Shown one piece after another: positions 45,442-55,529 of a stretch of DNA of 64,000 nucleotides. A program made the position numbers and the translations under genes. How positions within the stretch are numbered: position 1 is the first letter of the stretch; each line of letters begins with the position of its first letter. The DNA lies in contig NC_057834.1 in assembly GCF_910594005.1 (NCBI RefSeq), positions 106,977,650 to 107,041,649 of the forward strand, read 5' to 3'. Origin of the DNA: Cervus elaphus (lineage: Eukaryota > Chordata > Mammalia > Artiodactyla > Cervidae). Under the pieces are notes generated by a model. It saw only the letters and a list, made by a program, of their open reading frames with translations, was not told the origin of the DNA and made no database searches.

Positions 45442-45785
45442 GTGTCTTCATCTGCTTGGGCTGACATCACAAAATACCAGATTGAGTGTTTAAACAACAT
45501 AAATCTATTTTCTCAAGGCACCAATATCAAGGTGCCAGCAGGGTTGGTTCTGGTTTGCAGATGGCTACCTTTCGGCTGTGTCCTCACACAGCAGAGAGAA
45601 AGCAAGGTCAGATATCTCTTCTTAGAAGGGCACTAATCTCACCATAGGGGTCCCACCCTCATGACCTCATGTAATCCAAATTACGGCCACATCTCTAAAT
45701 ATCATCATGCTGCAGGATTAGGGATTCAACATTTGAATTTTAAGGGGATAGAAACTTCCAGTTCATAATATGACTTAACCTATGC
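45442..45785 (+). repeat. Ancient mammalian interspersed repeat, family not named
   Basis: Phrases such as CACAAAATACCAGATTGAGT, TTTAAACAACATAAATCTAT, CAAGGTGCCAGCAGGGTTGG, GGCTGTGTCCTCACACAGCA and CCCACCCTCATGACCTCATG are the ordered blocks of a widespread mammalian repeat about 340 bp long. I recognise the sequence but not its name with confidence. Confidence 0.6.
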
Positions 45786-46229
45786 AGGGCCTTAGTAAGC
45801 ATCTCTATTGCTTTGTTCTAGCAATTATGCTTCATCCCAGGGAGGGCAAGGCAGCTAGTTATGAGAACATCTTCATCAATCAACACATTAAAATAAATCA
45901 CTGACATTTCAACAATAAAAACCTCCATGTGACGTTTCTGACATTTACCAGAAAATCCAGAAAAATGTTGAAAATTCAACTCTCCCATCTTTGTTTAAAA
46001 ACTCCAGTTAAAATCCACAAGCATTCATGAATGGGTTCAATTCTTTGTAAGAGATATTTCACAAGCATCAGCTTGATAGGCTTGGGCAGGGTGCAGGGCA
46101 TCACACTTTCAAAAATGTTGGAATGAGACTTTTGCATGTGACCATTTTCCAATATGTACCCTTAAATTCTTTAATCTTTCTGGATCTCTGTTGCCCATGT
46201 GGGTTGTGAGAGGTACCAGGAAGATTATA

Positions 46230-46590
46230 TGAAAAGCACCTAGCATAGTTCTTGGTACAAAAGAAGGTTACAATAAATAAAGCTGTCATTATTGAGCTAC
46301 TAATGGAAAACCTGGCTTCAAGTCCTAACCTTGAGACAGTGGGCAAGTCACTTAAGCTCTCTGATGCTCAGCTGAACAAATACTTCTTCAACTTTCAGTT
46401 ACAACTTCGGAGTCAGACTTCTTGGTTTTGGCATTTACTAGCTGTTTCACGTAAGCCAAGTTATTTAACTTCTTTTGCCTCAGACTCATCAACTATAAAA
46501 GGGGGATAATAGAGCTGTTGTGGGACTGAATGTACATTCCTGATTCAGAGAAAGAACTCATAATGTGCTCCTGATTATTAGTATAGATAA
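46230..46590 (+). repeat. Two MIR SINE pieces in tandem
   Basis: 46230-46290 is a MIR tail (CACCTAGCATAGTTCTTGGT). 46300-46400 and 46410-46590 carry two further cores (GGCAAGTCACTTAAGCTCTC; GGAGTCAGACTTCTTGG, TTTGCCTCAGACTCATCA), so at least two MIRs lie here. Confidence 0.6.
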
Positions 46591-46594
46591 AGAA

Positions 46595-47407
46595 ACAGAG
46601 TGGAGAGCAGATCACAGAACTTGTAAGAAGTCAAGTGAGGGTTGACTCTAGAGCTTGTGCTCTGAGCCCTAATCCATACTGTTTCTCTAACTTTTTGTAA
46701 ACCTATTGTTAACCTTATTATTTTACAACTCAAAATCTCTCCATATAACCCACATGTGAAATGTCTTTTGCAATTTGGTGGTAGGAAAAGCTTTGTCTCC
46801 CAAAGAGACTAATATGCTTCCTCTTTTTGAAAATAAGAATTATGCAACTTATCATGTGGTCTTTTTTGTCTTGGCTGCCAGGAAGCTCAGAGTCAAATTG
46901 TGTGCTCCATCATCACCATCAAGTTGTTTCCTTCTTCCTGTATCTCTGTTCCTTATTTTTCTTTTAATTCCCTTTTACTAACATTTTCATTTGTGTCTCT
47001 TGTTGAAAGAGGCCTTGGAGGTATTTAAAAAGCGGTGGGTGGAAATGAAGGAAGTAGATAAAAATCAGAAATTCACATGAAAAATTTAAGTTTTCTATCT
47101 TACCTGTTTCACTTGCTAAAAGAAAAAAAAATTGGGAAATTTAGATGAAATCATGTAAGAGTTATTTTAAAGGAGGGGAAAAAAAAAAGGAAAACCAACA
47201 GAAGAACAGAACGACTGACAGTAATGAAAGCCAAGTCAAATGAAAACTGCAATAAATATGTCTGAGGCTAGAAGTGTTTGTGCTTTCCCTGGCTGGAACC
47301 TATCATTTCTTAATTATATCCTGTGTGTGTTTTGCAAGACATGAGCTGCTGTCAAGAGGAACGACAGCCCCAGACAGGCGAGGGGCCACGGCCCACCCCT
47401 CGGTCCT
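46595..47407. other. Intronic sequence downstream of the third exon
   Basis: No named repeat. The last 70 bases (47340-47407) are CpG- and C-rich next to the exon donor, in contrast to the AT-rich sequence further left. Confidence 0.35.
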
Positions 47408-47414
47408 CACATAC

Positions 47415-47509
47415 CTGTACAGAAGCGAAATCCCCCGAGGCACAGGCCCCCAGAATAGCAGCGCCCACAAGAACAGACTCCACCTCTTGCGACAGGACCA
47501 CAGGCATGC
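47415..47509 (-). CDS. FGGY: FGGY internal coding exon (third in this window)
   Basis: This 95-nt exon begins with two bases that complete a Gly codon and then encodes 31 codons, M-P-V-V-L-S-Q-E-V-E through C-A-S-G-D-F-A-S-V-Q. It continues directly from A-D-I-T-G of the previous exon. The stretch after the Gly-x-Pro-Val motif (E-S-V-L-V-G-A-A-I-L-G-A) is the conserved FGGY C-terminal helix that packs on the nucleotide site. The acceptor is TTCTGCGCAG before GCATG; the donor is CAG then GTATGTG. The exon ends in phase 0. Known human FGGY continues with E-A-M-A-K and about 46 more residues, and no matching exon was recognised at lower coordinates. The exon sits in a locally GC-rich pocket and carries several CpGs, unlike the flanking intron. 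One recalled difference is Ile for human Val in A-A-x-L. Confidence 0.95.
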
Positions 47510-47711
47510 CTGCGCAGAACAAGGCCACACCTTGGTTAGGGAGCAGGGCCAGGGGAGCCAGTCAGCAGCCCCAGCAGCACGAACACCTGAAATAAAGGCA
47601 GCGGCCGGGCTCCCTCCCTGCCCCCTGCAGTTTGCAGTTCTTTAGGATTACTTGGTTCTAAAGGAGTTCCCTGTCTCTACCTGCCAGTACAGTAGACAAG
47701 GGTCCCTTGGG

Positions 47712-47721
47712 AACACACACA

Positions 47722-47765
<44 letters not shown>
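47712..47765. repeat. (AC)n microsatellite
   Basis: About 26 AC units with one T interruption. On the FGGY transcript it reads (GU)n, about 203 bases upstream of the exon acceptor at 47510. Confidence 0.95.
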
Positions 47766-47766
<1 letters not shown>

Positions 47767-48054
47767 CTTAACTCAGGAGACCTTTTTGCCTAGGGTTTCT
47801 AGGTTTCTGCTAGCTGCTACCTGCCATTTCAAGCAGTTTTCTACAAACTTTTCTGAAGTGCTCTACTGAGCCCATGGTAGACAGAGATGAATCCGACTTC
47901 TCTGCTACTCAGGTCTCAAAGGGGAGATGGATGAGAAAGAGATAGAGGCCTCACACGGGGTTGGGTCTGTAACTGAGATGCGCTAAGAGAAGGGAAGCGT
48001 GACAGAGGGTGTGATGAACCTTGGCGGGGCCTCCTACATCTCTCAGAGTGTAAG

Positions 48055-48515
48055 TGAAAGCCCTTACCAAGGCTGACAAGGCACTCCAAGACCAGGGCCA
48101 CTTCTCCTACCCTGACTGGCTCCTCCTCTGCTCCAGGCCACATGATCCGGTCACCTTGCTCTTTTCTGAATCAGCTTCAGGCCACTGCCTGTGCTGTTCC
48201 TCCAGTCTGGGTCACTTCCTTCAGGATGTCCCCAGGGCAACTCCTTCCTGCAAGTCTGTGCAAACATGTCTTCCCATTGTGGCTTTCCTGACCATCCAAA
48301 GTAAAATGACAACTTACCCACAACATCCCTTATCCCCCTCGACTTCCTCAATGCCCTCCAACACTGTATATTACTTCTCTGGTTTACTGTCTTGTCTGCT
48401 AGGACACAAGCTCCATGAGGGCAGGGTCTTTATTTTGTCCACTGCTGGATCCCTGGAATTGAGACTGGTATTGAGCACATGTAAGCGCTTATATGATGAA
48501 CAAATAAATTTTTGA
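48055..48515 (+). repeat. L2 LINE 3' end
   Basis: GGACACAAGCTCCATGAGGG, CAGGGTCTTTATTTTGTCCA and a late AACAAATAAATTTTTG follow L2 order. The left part from 48055 is weaker. Confidence 0.65.
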
Positions 48516-48519
48516 TATG

Positions 48520-49035
48520 GGGAAGGGGGTCAGAGTGGTGGAGCTCAGGATTCAATAAGAATATGAAGGATGAGTAGGGGTCCACCAGGCAGGGAGGAAC
48601 ACTCCTAGCTCAAAGTAGACTTAAGATGAATAGGAATAATTTAGAATTCTTAGTATTTTATACATGTGCATATGAAATAAAACATACATAAAATATAAGT
48701 ATTTTTGCTAATCAGGAGATGGCAGCAAACTCCACAGAGGTAAGCTCTGTGGCCAGACCTGTAAGGATCTTCTTCTACTCAAAATATTGTTTTTCCAAAG
48801 TCTGGATTTTTCTTCCTGTCTTTTCTGGGGAAGACTTCCTGGACATAGCCTCCTCTGCCCTCCCACCATCTCCTAACTCATCATTCCATTCCAAGGTTGG
48901 GGCCCCTTCCCCAGCTACCCTTGATGAAGGGAACAGGGGACAGAATTCTCACACATATCCCAGGGGACTTAGGAATACCAGCCCCATCCACAGGGGCAGT
49001 GCTGGAGACTTTACTGACAAGGTGGGGTGGGGTCT
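48520..49035. other. Intronic sequence, nothing recognised
   Basis: A plus-strand open stretch of 186 codons (48719-49279) runs through this into a MIR; chance frame, see rejected list. Confidence 0.35.
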
Positions 49036-49039
49036 CTGG

Positions 49040-49165
49040 GAAGAGCTCAACCTGGTTCCACTAGCCCTGTGTCCTTCAGCAAGTCACTTATACACTTTTA
49101 GCCTCAGTTTCCCCCTGTGTAAAATAGGGATAATAACAGGTTTGCTGGAATGTAATGGGAAAGGG
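49040..49165 (+). repeat. MIR SINE
   Basis: CAGCAAGTCACTTATACACT, TTAGCCTCAGTTTCCCCCTG, TGTAAAATAGGGATAATAAC. Confidence 0.75.
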
Positions 49166-49169
49166 TACG

Positions 49170-49624
49170 GGCAGGGCTCAATACAACCCCTGACCTATGG
49201 TAATCCCTTCAGAATGGTGGTGTTAGGAAGAATCTCAATGAGGGGCGAAGGTCTTCTAGATGCACTTCACCTGGGCTAGAAAGTGGACCAGTGGAGAAAA
49301 GAATGGGGTAGATGTCCATCAGTCGTCCAGAAGGTAGGAGAGACGCCAGGCCACGTGGGAGGGCTGTGTGGGCCACCTCTGGAGAGAGCAGGGCAAGCCT
49401 TTGCAGAGTCTGGGGATCATGGGGACGGGAATGTGATCTTGACCACCCCACGGGCTTTGGGCTTATCCCATGACATCATCCCACATGCTGCTTGCCTCTC
49501 AGCCTTCCTTTCCCTGTTAAAGCCTCACTGGTCTGAGCAAAGAAGAATGGCTCATGGCCCCTGTCCTGGGAATGGGACTCCAGGGGGAGCTGGGTGGATC
49601 CCTGATCAGCTCTCTAGTTGTAGC
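49170..49624. other. Intronic sequence, nothing recognised
   Basis: Moderately GC-rich; no named repeat or exon. Confidence 0.3.
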
Positions 49625-49800
49625 CCAGAGTACTCTGGAGCCAGGCTGCCAGGGTTTGAATTTTGGCTTCCTCCCTGTCTCAGCTGTGTGACCCTAGGTG
49701 AGTTATTTAACCTCTCTGTGCCTGTTTTCCCAGCTGCAAAATGAGGTTAAAATTCCACTGATCTCACAGAGTTGTGAGAATTTACAAGCTTATTTGAGCA
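49625..49800 (+). repeat. MIR SINE
   Basis: CTCTGGAGCCAGGCTGCCAG, AGCTGTGTGACCCTAGGTGA, AACCTCTCTGTGCCTGTTTT. Confidence 0.8.
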
Positions 49801-49930
49801 TATTTAATACTGTTTCAGAGTATTCTCATAAAAAATTGACCTAACTTCTATACTTTAAAAAAAAAAAAAAAGTGATATTGTAAATAAGACACTTAAAAAA
49901 AGAGTTTGTGGCTTAGAGAAAGCACTTATC

Positions 49931-50077
49931 TGGGCTTCCCGGGTGGCGCTAGTGGCAAAGAACCTGCCCGCCAATGCAGGAGACATAAGAGATGAGGGTT
50001 TGATCCCTGGGTTTGGAAGATCCCCTGGAGAAGGGCATAGCAACCCACTCCAGTATATTCTTGCCTGGAGAATCCGA
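49931..50077 (+). repeat. Bov-tA SINE, 3'-truncated
   Basis: Sense copy starting GGGCTTCCCGGGTGGCGCTA and stopping after GCCTGGAGAATCC. The Bov-A unit lacks its second half (no ATGGACAGAGGAGCC). Confidence 0.85.
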
Positions 50078-50094
50078 AATTCTTCATGTTTATC

Positions 50095-50440
50095 TTATCT
50101 GGGTCCTGGGACACTGACCTGTATGGACCATGTCTGTAGGCCCCCTGCCCTCTGATTGCATCCTTGACTGAGCTCATCTGCAGTCAGGCGGCCCCTCTTC
50201 ATGCATCCTCTCAGCCTCAGGTGGGTGACCTCCCGCCCCGGCCCTGGAAGCCTCGGGGTAGTCAGACTGTGAGTACACTCACGGTACTGCCTGCTGGCCG
50301 GGGTTTCCCTCAACCCGACCCATGCCTCTGTAAACAGACCCTTTATTGGACTTTTCTCCAGTTAATCCAAAGTGAGTGTGTCATCTGTTCTCTGCTCGGA
50401 TCTGACTCATGCTGACACCAGCGTCCTCTGGGTCTCCCGA
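50095..50440 (+). repeat. Old LTR-like repeat (MLT-type 3' portion)
   Basis: CTCTGTAAACAGACCCTTTA and GAGTGTGTCATCTGTTCTCT resemble the 3' part of the LTR-like piece at 35960-36225. Family uncertain. Confidence 0.3.
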
Positions 50441-50444
50441 TCCT

Positions 50445-50924
50445 CTCTGGAGAGTGGTCGGAGCACAACAGCACTTTTTCTGTTTGTAATGACCCTCTTG
50501 GCAGGACAGGATTGTTCTTAACATGCCCGTGCCAAACTCAGAGAATGAATACATGAAAGAGTAAATGATTGAATAATGAATAAGACAGGCAGAGGGAAAC
50601 CCCTACTGAAATGGCCAGAATTTTTCAAAACAAAATTTAGGAGGAACATTTAGTCCCGAGTCAGTGAGAGAAACCTATAATTACTCAGTACATACCGAGT
50701 ATTTCTTGAAACCACAGTTAACTATATGCCTAGGGTACAACGAGATTCTTCTTCCTCACGTAGAGGACATTTCTCAAGTTGGCAAAATCCTGCTCTCCCT
50801 GCTTGTACAGAGCAGGAGCAGACTGTTCCCCAAATGGCAAAGACTTGCTTACAAAATATTTAACTTCTTTTTTTCTCAAGTGCACCTCCTCCTTTTGGCG
50901 TGGGGCTGCCTAAAGGGAAGACGT
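50445..50924. other. Intronic sequence, nothing recognised
   Basis: No named repeat or exon. Confidence 0.3.
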
Positions 50925-51120
50925 GAACTAACATTCATTGAACACTTATCTTAAGCTAAGCACAGAGACTGGTGCACACAAACTCACGAGTATTTATTCC
51001 TCGGCATGCTCTCTATGAGGGAAATAATATTATTTGTACCTTTCAGAAGGGGGGAATGAGGCTGAGTGGTAAAGCAATTTGCCTAAAGTCACAGAGCTAG
51101 TCCTCTGCTCCATTATTCCA
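50925..51120 (-). repeat. MIR SINE
   Basis: CATTCATTGAACACTTATCT, AAAGCAATTTGCCTAAAGTC and ACAGAGCTAGTCCTCTG in reverse order. Confidence 0.65.
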
Positions 51121-51124
51121 TACT

Positions 51125-52099
51125 ATCTACAATGAATCTGCTAAATTCCATTATGTTTTCACATGTATTCCTGAGAATCATGTATTAGCTCTACGGTTCT
51201 TTCTATAGCTTTGTTTGCAGGAAAACTAGAGCAATTAACAATTTTAAAGGCACCGAACACTCAACCTATACACCCACAGCTTGTGTACCCATCTTTTACA
51301 GAAACAAATGCAAATGTGTTCTTTTTGCAGAGTGTTGGGTGAAGGAGAGGAAGAAGGCAGCTTTGCCTGGAATGTGAACTATTTTATCTGATGCATTAAT
51401 GAGTCTAGCAAAACCCAAAGCATTTCAAGGCAGATGCACTTTGCCATCACTTGTCAATCACAGGCTTCCCCAGGCAGAGGCATTTCAGGCCAAAGAAAAG
51501 ATCCCTTTGTTCAAAACTGTAACTGGTCCACAGTCAGAGACAAAGGGTCCAGTTTCAATTGGAATCCAAATAATGATTAACAGCCTTTTCATTTGACAGC
51601 CTAAAGGAGAACAGTTTCCAAAGTAGAACTTTCTATGAAGCCACTGCACCCCTTGCTTCTGAGTCAGCTCAGGGGTGTGAGGCCTGGAGGAGAACTCACT
51701 TTCCTAAAGCCTGGAGCTGCAGTGTAGAGTCAGGGCCTGCCGCCCTGCTCCCGGGCCATTGTTTCCTATTCCCTTGGGTGATGTGTCAGCCAGGGTTGAT
51801 TCCATCTCTCTTCCTGGATCTAGGTAGGAAGTCTTGATGGCTCTTTGGAGGCTGGACATTGGAAAGTCACTCACAGATCAGATCTGAAGTATGAATTGTA
51901 TTTGAACAAGCTAGCTGACTCTGAGATAAAACATATTTATGGCTTTTCTCTTAGGGAAAATTATAAGCTAATCTGGGCTCCTTTTTACATCTTCTTTTCT
52001 GCCTCCAAACGGCCCATTTCCATAGGTTTTGGGCACTTTGGGAAAGGGGGATTCATCATTAAATGGTTATAAACTGGGCAGAAAAGTTAAGAAACCTGG
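51125..52099. other. Intronic sequence, nothing recognised
   Basis: No named repeat or exon recognised in about 1 kb. Confidence 0.35.
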
Positions 52100-52310
52100 G
52101 TCAGCAGCATAGTGTAGGAGACATAGGTCTGGACACACCTGGTACCATCCTAGTCCGGCACCTACCAGGTGTCTGACTTTGGACAGTCAATATGAGTCAC
52201 CTCCCTGACCCTCAGTTTCCCTGTCTGTAAGGCGGGGGCACCGATTTCTACCTTTCGGTGGTGTGTGCGGGTTAAATGTAAATAAAGTGATTTACACTGA
52301 CACAGAGTAG
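52100..52310 (+). repeat. MIR SINE, nearly complete
   Basis: CAGCATAGTGTAGGAGACAT, GACCCTCAGTTTCCCTGTCT, GTAAGGCGGGGGCACCGATT, TGTAAATAAAGTGATTT. Confidence 0.75.
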
Positions 52311-52314
52311 GAGT

Positions 52315-53149
52315 GCATTTGAGTGTAGTCAATTCTACACTTATTTTTACATATTTACCCTTAGACCATGTGCTTTTGCTACTGTTCACTGGCCTATGCT
52401 TCCATTTCCCTACCTCTAAGATGGGGTTCAGCAACAGGGTTTGATCTCACACCATGCAGGGGGTGACGTTGCCCATCACATGTGGGAAAGCTCTCACCTG
52501 TGCGGATCTGCATGGCCTGGAGCGGGGAAGGGAGCGTCCAGTAGAAAACTGGACCCCCCCATTCATCAGAGGTAAGGCATGCAGGGGACAGGGGGCAGCA
52601 AGAGATCATGATGAATGGAGGCCAGTGGAGGGAGAATCAGATGAGACTGGAGTTGGGGCTGTAAGCAGGGTCCAATCCTTTCCCACTTCCCTCCACTTGC
52701 CCCGCTGTGGTGCCTGGCCTCCATGTGGTGGTGGGGAGTGGGAACATCAGTTCTCTGGAGACAGTGGGAGAGAAGGGAGCAATAGGCACGAGGGCAGCAG
52801 GTCCAGAGAGACAGGCCCAGGTCAGCCACTGGGACTCAAGCAGGCCTCCTATTCATGAGGCCCCTTCCATGGGGCTCAGGAGTCTGCACTAGGAAGCTTG
52901 CTTGCTTTTGTCTGCTCAGATCACAGAGGTATCAGCCCATTACCCAGGATTCTCTCCATCTGTGTCATGATCTCTGGTTCTGGTGAGCTGAGAAGGAATC
53001 ACAGGATCTTGAGGTTTGAATCAGGGCTCACATTCCCACTAGCAGCCAGACACCCACAGCTCCCACCATAGTCAGCCTCTGCCATCTTTCTTCAAGACAG
53101 TTTGCTTATCACTTCCTCCAGTCACTTGCCCTGCACTGTTACAGATACA
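52315..53149. other. Intronic sequence, nothing recognised
   Basis: G-rich in 52450-52800 with chance frames on both strands; no named repeat or exon. Confidence 0.35.
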
Positions 53150-53370
53150 AACCAGGGCAAGGTCATGCTGTTTCCATAACACCCTGTACTTTTCTCACTC
53201 AAAGCCCTTGCTACACTAGATTTGACATGTCTGTTTGCTGTCTGCCTTCTTCCATAGACCCTGAGCTCTTGGGGGGCAAGAATCATGTTTTCATCTCTGT
53301 ATCGTCAATACTACCCAAAGTAGGGTATCAGAAGAGGTACTCAAGACTGTTAAGTAAATATTTGAAAATT
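53150..53370 (+). repeat. L2 LINE 3' end
   Basis: CCTGAGCTCTTGGGGGGCAA, GAATCATGTTTTCATCTCTG and TTAAGTAAATATTTG follow the L2 3' end. Confidence 0.6.
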
Positions 53371-53611
53371 AAGATCTGGCCCTTGCTAACTTCTCTTATC
53401 TCTTACCATCATCCAGTAATTGGATACACAGAGAAGTCACTTTCCCTCGTATGACAACAACAGTTAAGAAAAAAAAATAATTTTAACATAAATGCTCCAA
53501 ATAATATGGGACCCCACCTATATCCTCCTTTTTTCTACCCTGTCTAGATCTTGGCCACATTCAGGTGCTGTCAAGTCTAGGATGACCTCTTCTCCTCCTC
53601 CTCAGACTTAC

Positions 53612-53732
53612 CAGTGATGTCTGCATGCATTTGCACAAAAAGGGGATTCTTGCTGAGGCCACCACACAGGAAAAGGGTGCTGATCGAGTGCCCTGCTGAC
53701 TCCATGGCTTCTATAATGAGGCGCGTTCCGAG
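53612..53732 (-). CDS. FGGY: FGGY internal coding exon with the GG-x-S-x-N motif
   Basis: This 121-nt exon encodes 40 codons plus one base. It starts L-G-T-R-L-I-I-E-A-M and contains L-F-L-C-G-G-L-S-K-N-P-L-F-V-Q-M, followed by H-A-D-I-T. The Gly-Gly-x-Ser-x-Asn segment, followed by Gln and Ala-Asp, is the conserved C-terminal signature of FGGY kinases (compare glycerol kinase and xylulokinase) and contributes to nucleotide binding. The acceptor reads TTTTTCCCTTTAAG before CTC; the donor is ACTG then GTAAGT, a near-consensus site. The start is phase 0, exactly continuing the exon at 60997-61071. The end is phase 1, completed to Gly by the first two bases of the exon at 47415-47509. From memory, human FGGY has Phe where this has the second Leu, and Ala where this has Ser after A-M-E. 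No stop or frameshift is seen. Confidence 0.95.
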
Positions 53733-53836
53733 CTTAAAGGGAAAAACAGAAGAAAGCATCAGCATGGTGGTGAAGGGAAATAACATAGAACATTTACTAG
53801 GGGTTTACCCAGCAGTAGACACTGCACTTGGAGCTT

Positions 53837-53839
<3 letters not shown>

Positions 53840-53877
<38 letters not shown>
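53840..53877. repeat. (AT)n microsatellite near an exon acceptor
   Basis: 38 bases of perfect alternating AT, about 108 bases upstream (in transcript sense) of the 121-nt FGGY exon. Confidence 0.95.
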
Positions 53878-53884
<7 letters not shown>

Positions 53885-54123
53885 CTCTCTTAGAAAGTCA
53901 GGACTCAAGGAGATTACACTGCTCATGATAACGCCATATTATTAAGTTACAGAGTGGGAATTCCAACCTGGGTCTGCCTGATTCCAAAACCTTATGAATT
54001 ATTATACTATTTGCTTCTATCAGTAGTTACACAACATTGACAAAACAAGTTGACAGTGTTAACACAGTTCATTCAAATACACATATTTGATGAGTATCCG
54101 TTATGGCCCAGATCCTCTATGAT

Positions 54124-54430
54124 AAACTTTTTGGCACCAGGGGCTGGTTTTGTGGAAGACAATTTTTCCACGGACTGGCGTGGGGTTGATGGTTTCTGGA
54201 TGATTCTCATAAGGAGTGCGCAACCTAGATCCCTCACATGTGCAGTTCACAGCAGGATTCATGATCCTATAGGAATCTAATGCTGTGGCTGATCTGACAG
54301 GAAAGAGAGCTCAGTTGGTAATATGAGCGATGGGGAGCAACTGTAAATACAGACGAAGCTTCACTAGCTCATCTGCTTCTCACCTCCTGCTGTGCGACCT
54401 GGCAGGCAGGGGATCTCTGCTCTATGAGTT
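54124..54430. mobile_element. hAT-type DNA transposon remnant, copy B
   Basis: Shares with 42064-42541 the phrases TTTTTGGCACCAGGG, CGCAACCTAGATCCCTCACA and GCTGATCTGACAGGAAAG. It has an internal deletion after GGATGATTCTCATAAGG and lacks the right inverted end. Confidence 0.65.
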
Positions 54431-54587
54431 ATGGGGAATGGAGTGACTAGCAACTCTGCTGCGAAAAACTCTGCTTCGAAAGATCTCTGCTGGAGATCCC
54501 TGAGTCAGTTTTCCTTTCCTAAAGAGGAACTAAAGAAGTTTGTTCCTTGGAAATGCGGCCAACAAACCCAGCAGCTGAAACATGGAA

Positions 54588-55521
54588 GTTCAGTTTAGTT
54601 CAGTTGCTCAGCTGTGTCCGACTCTTTGCGACCCCATGAACCACAGCATGCCAGGCCTCCCTGTCCATCATCAACTCCCGGAGTCCACCCAAACCCATGT
54701 CCATCGAGTCGGTGATGCCATCCAACCATCTCATCCTCTGTCATCCCCTTCTCCTCCCACCTTCAATTTTCCCAGCATCAGGGTCTTTTCCAATGAGTCA
54801 GTTCTTCGCATCAGGTGGCCAAAGTATTGGAGTTTCAGCTTCAGCATCAGTCCTTCCAATGAACACCCAGGGCTGATCTCCTTTAGAATGGACTGGTTGG
54901 ATCTCCTTGCAGTCCAAGGGACTCTCAAGAGTCTTCTCCAACTCCACAGTTCAAAAGCATCAATTCTTCTGCACTCAGCTTTCTTTATAGTCCAACTCTC
55001 ACATCCGTACATGACTACTGGAAAAACCATAGCCTTGACTAGATGGACCTTTGTTGACAAAGTAATGTTTCTGCTTTTTAATATGCTGTCTAGGTTGGTC
55101 ATAACTGTGCTTCCAAGGAGTAAGTGTCTTTTAATTTTACAGCGGCAGTCACCATCTGCAGTGATTTTAGAGCCCAGAAAAATAAAGTCAGCCACTGTTT
55201 CCACTGTTTCCCCATCTATTTGCCATGAAGTGATGGGACTGGATGCCATGATCTTAGTTTTCTGAATGTTGAGCTTTAAGCCAACCTTTTCACTCTCCTC
55301 TTTCACCTTCATCAAGAGGCTCTTTAGTTCTTCTTCACTTTCTGCCATAAGCGTGGTGTCATCTGCATATCTGAGGTTATTGATATTTCTCCCAGCAATC
55401 TTGATTGCAGTTTGTGCTTCATCCAGCCCAGCATTTCTCATGATGTACTCTGCATATAAGTTAAATAAGTAGGGTGATAATACACAGCCTTGATGTACTC
55501 CTTTTCCAATTTGAAACTAGT
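54588..55521 (-). mobile_element. BovB (RTE) LINE, 3' 0.93 kb
   Basis: Reverse BovB from the tail (GTTCAGTTTAGTTCAGTTGC region) to the RT fingers, stopping in CCAATTTGAAACTAGT. CATGGAA at 54581-54587 and 55522-55528 is a possible short TSD. Confidence 0.9.
54731..55441 (-). pseudogene. BovB reverse transcriptase remnant
   Basis: 236 open codons with L-R-Y-A-D-D-T-T-L-M-A-E near the start and G-C-E-S-W-T-I-K-K-A-E-C in the middle, running to G-H-L-M-R-R-T-D-S-L. It is the most intact C-terminal half among the BovBs here, yet it has no endonuclease and no RT motifs before YADD. Confidence 0.9.
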
Positions 55522-55529
55522 CATGGAAA

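Larger units (their letters stand above)
1..47414 (-). other. FGGY: FGGY intron downstream of the third exon (at least 47.4 kb, partial)
   Basis: The sequence after donor GTATGTG at 47414-47408 runs to the window edge with no recognisable further coding exon, stop codon or 3' UTR of FGGY. The remaining C-terminal codons presumably lie beyond position 1. A short exon of 30-60 codons could still have escaped notice. The interval is dominated by interspersed repeats, listed separately. Confidence 0.6.
47510..53611 (-). other. FGGY: FGGY intron of 6,102 bp
   Basis: Its bounds are the donor GTAAGT and the acceptor TGCGCAG; it splits a Gly codon after its first base (phase 1). It holds L2 and MIR fragments, one truncated Bov-tA, an old LTR-like piece and a (GU)n tract in the transcript about 200 bases before its acceptor. 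Confidence 0.9.

Noticed and set aside
48719..49279. 186-codon plus-strand ORF
   Set aside because: Runs through a MIR, has no domain or signal, and is antisense to FGGY intron; consistent with chance.
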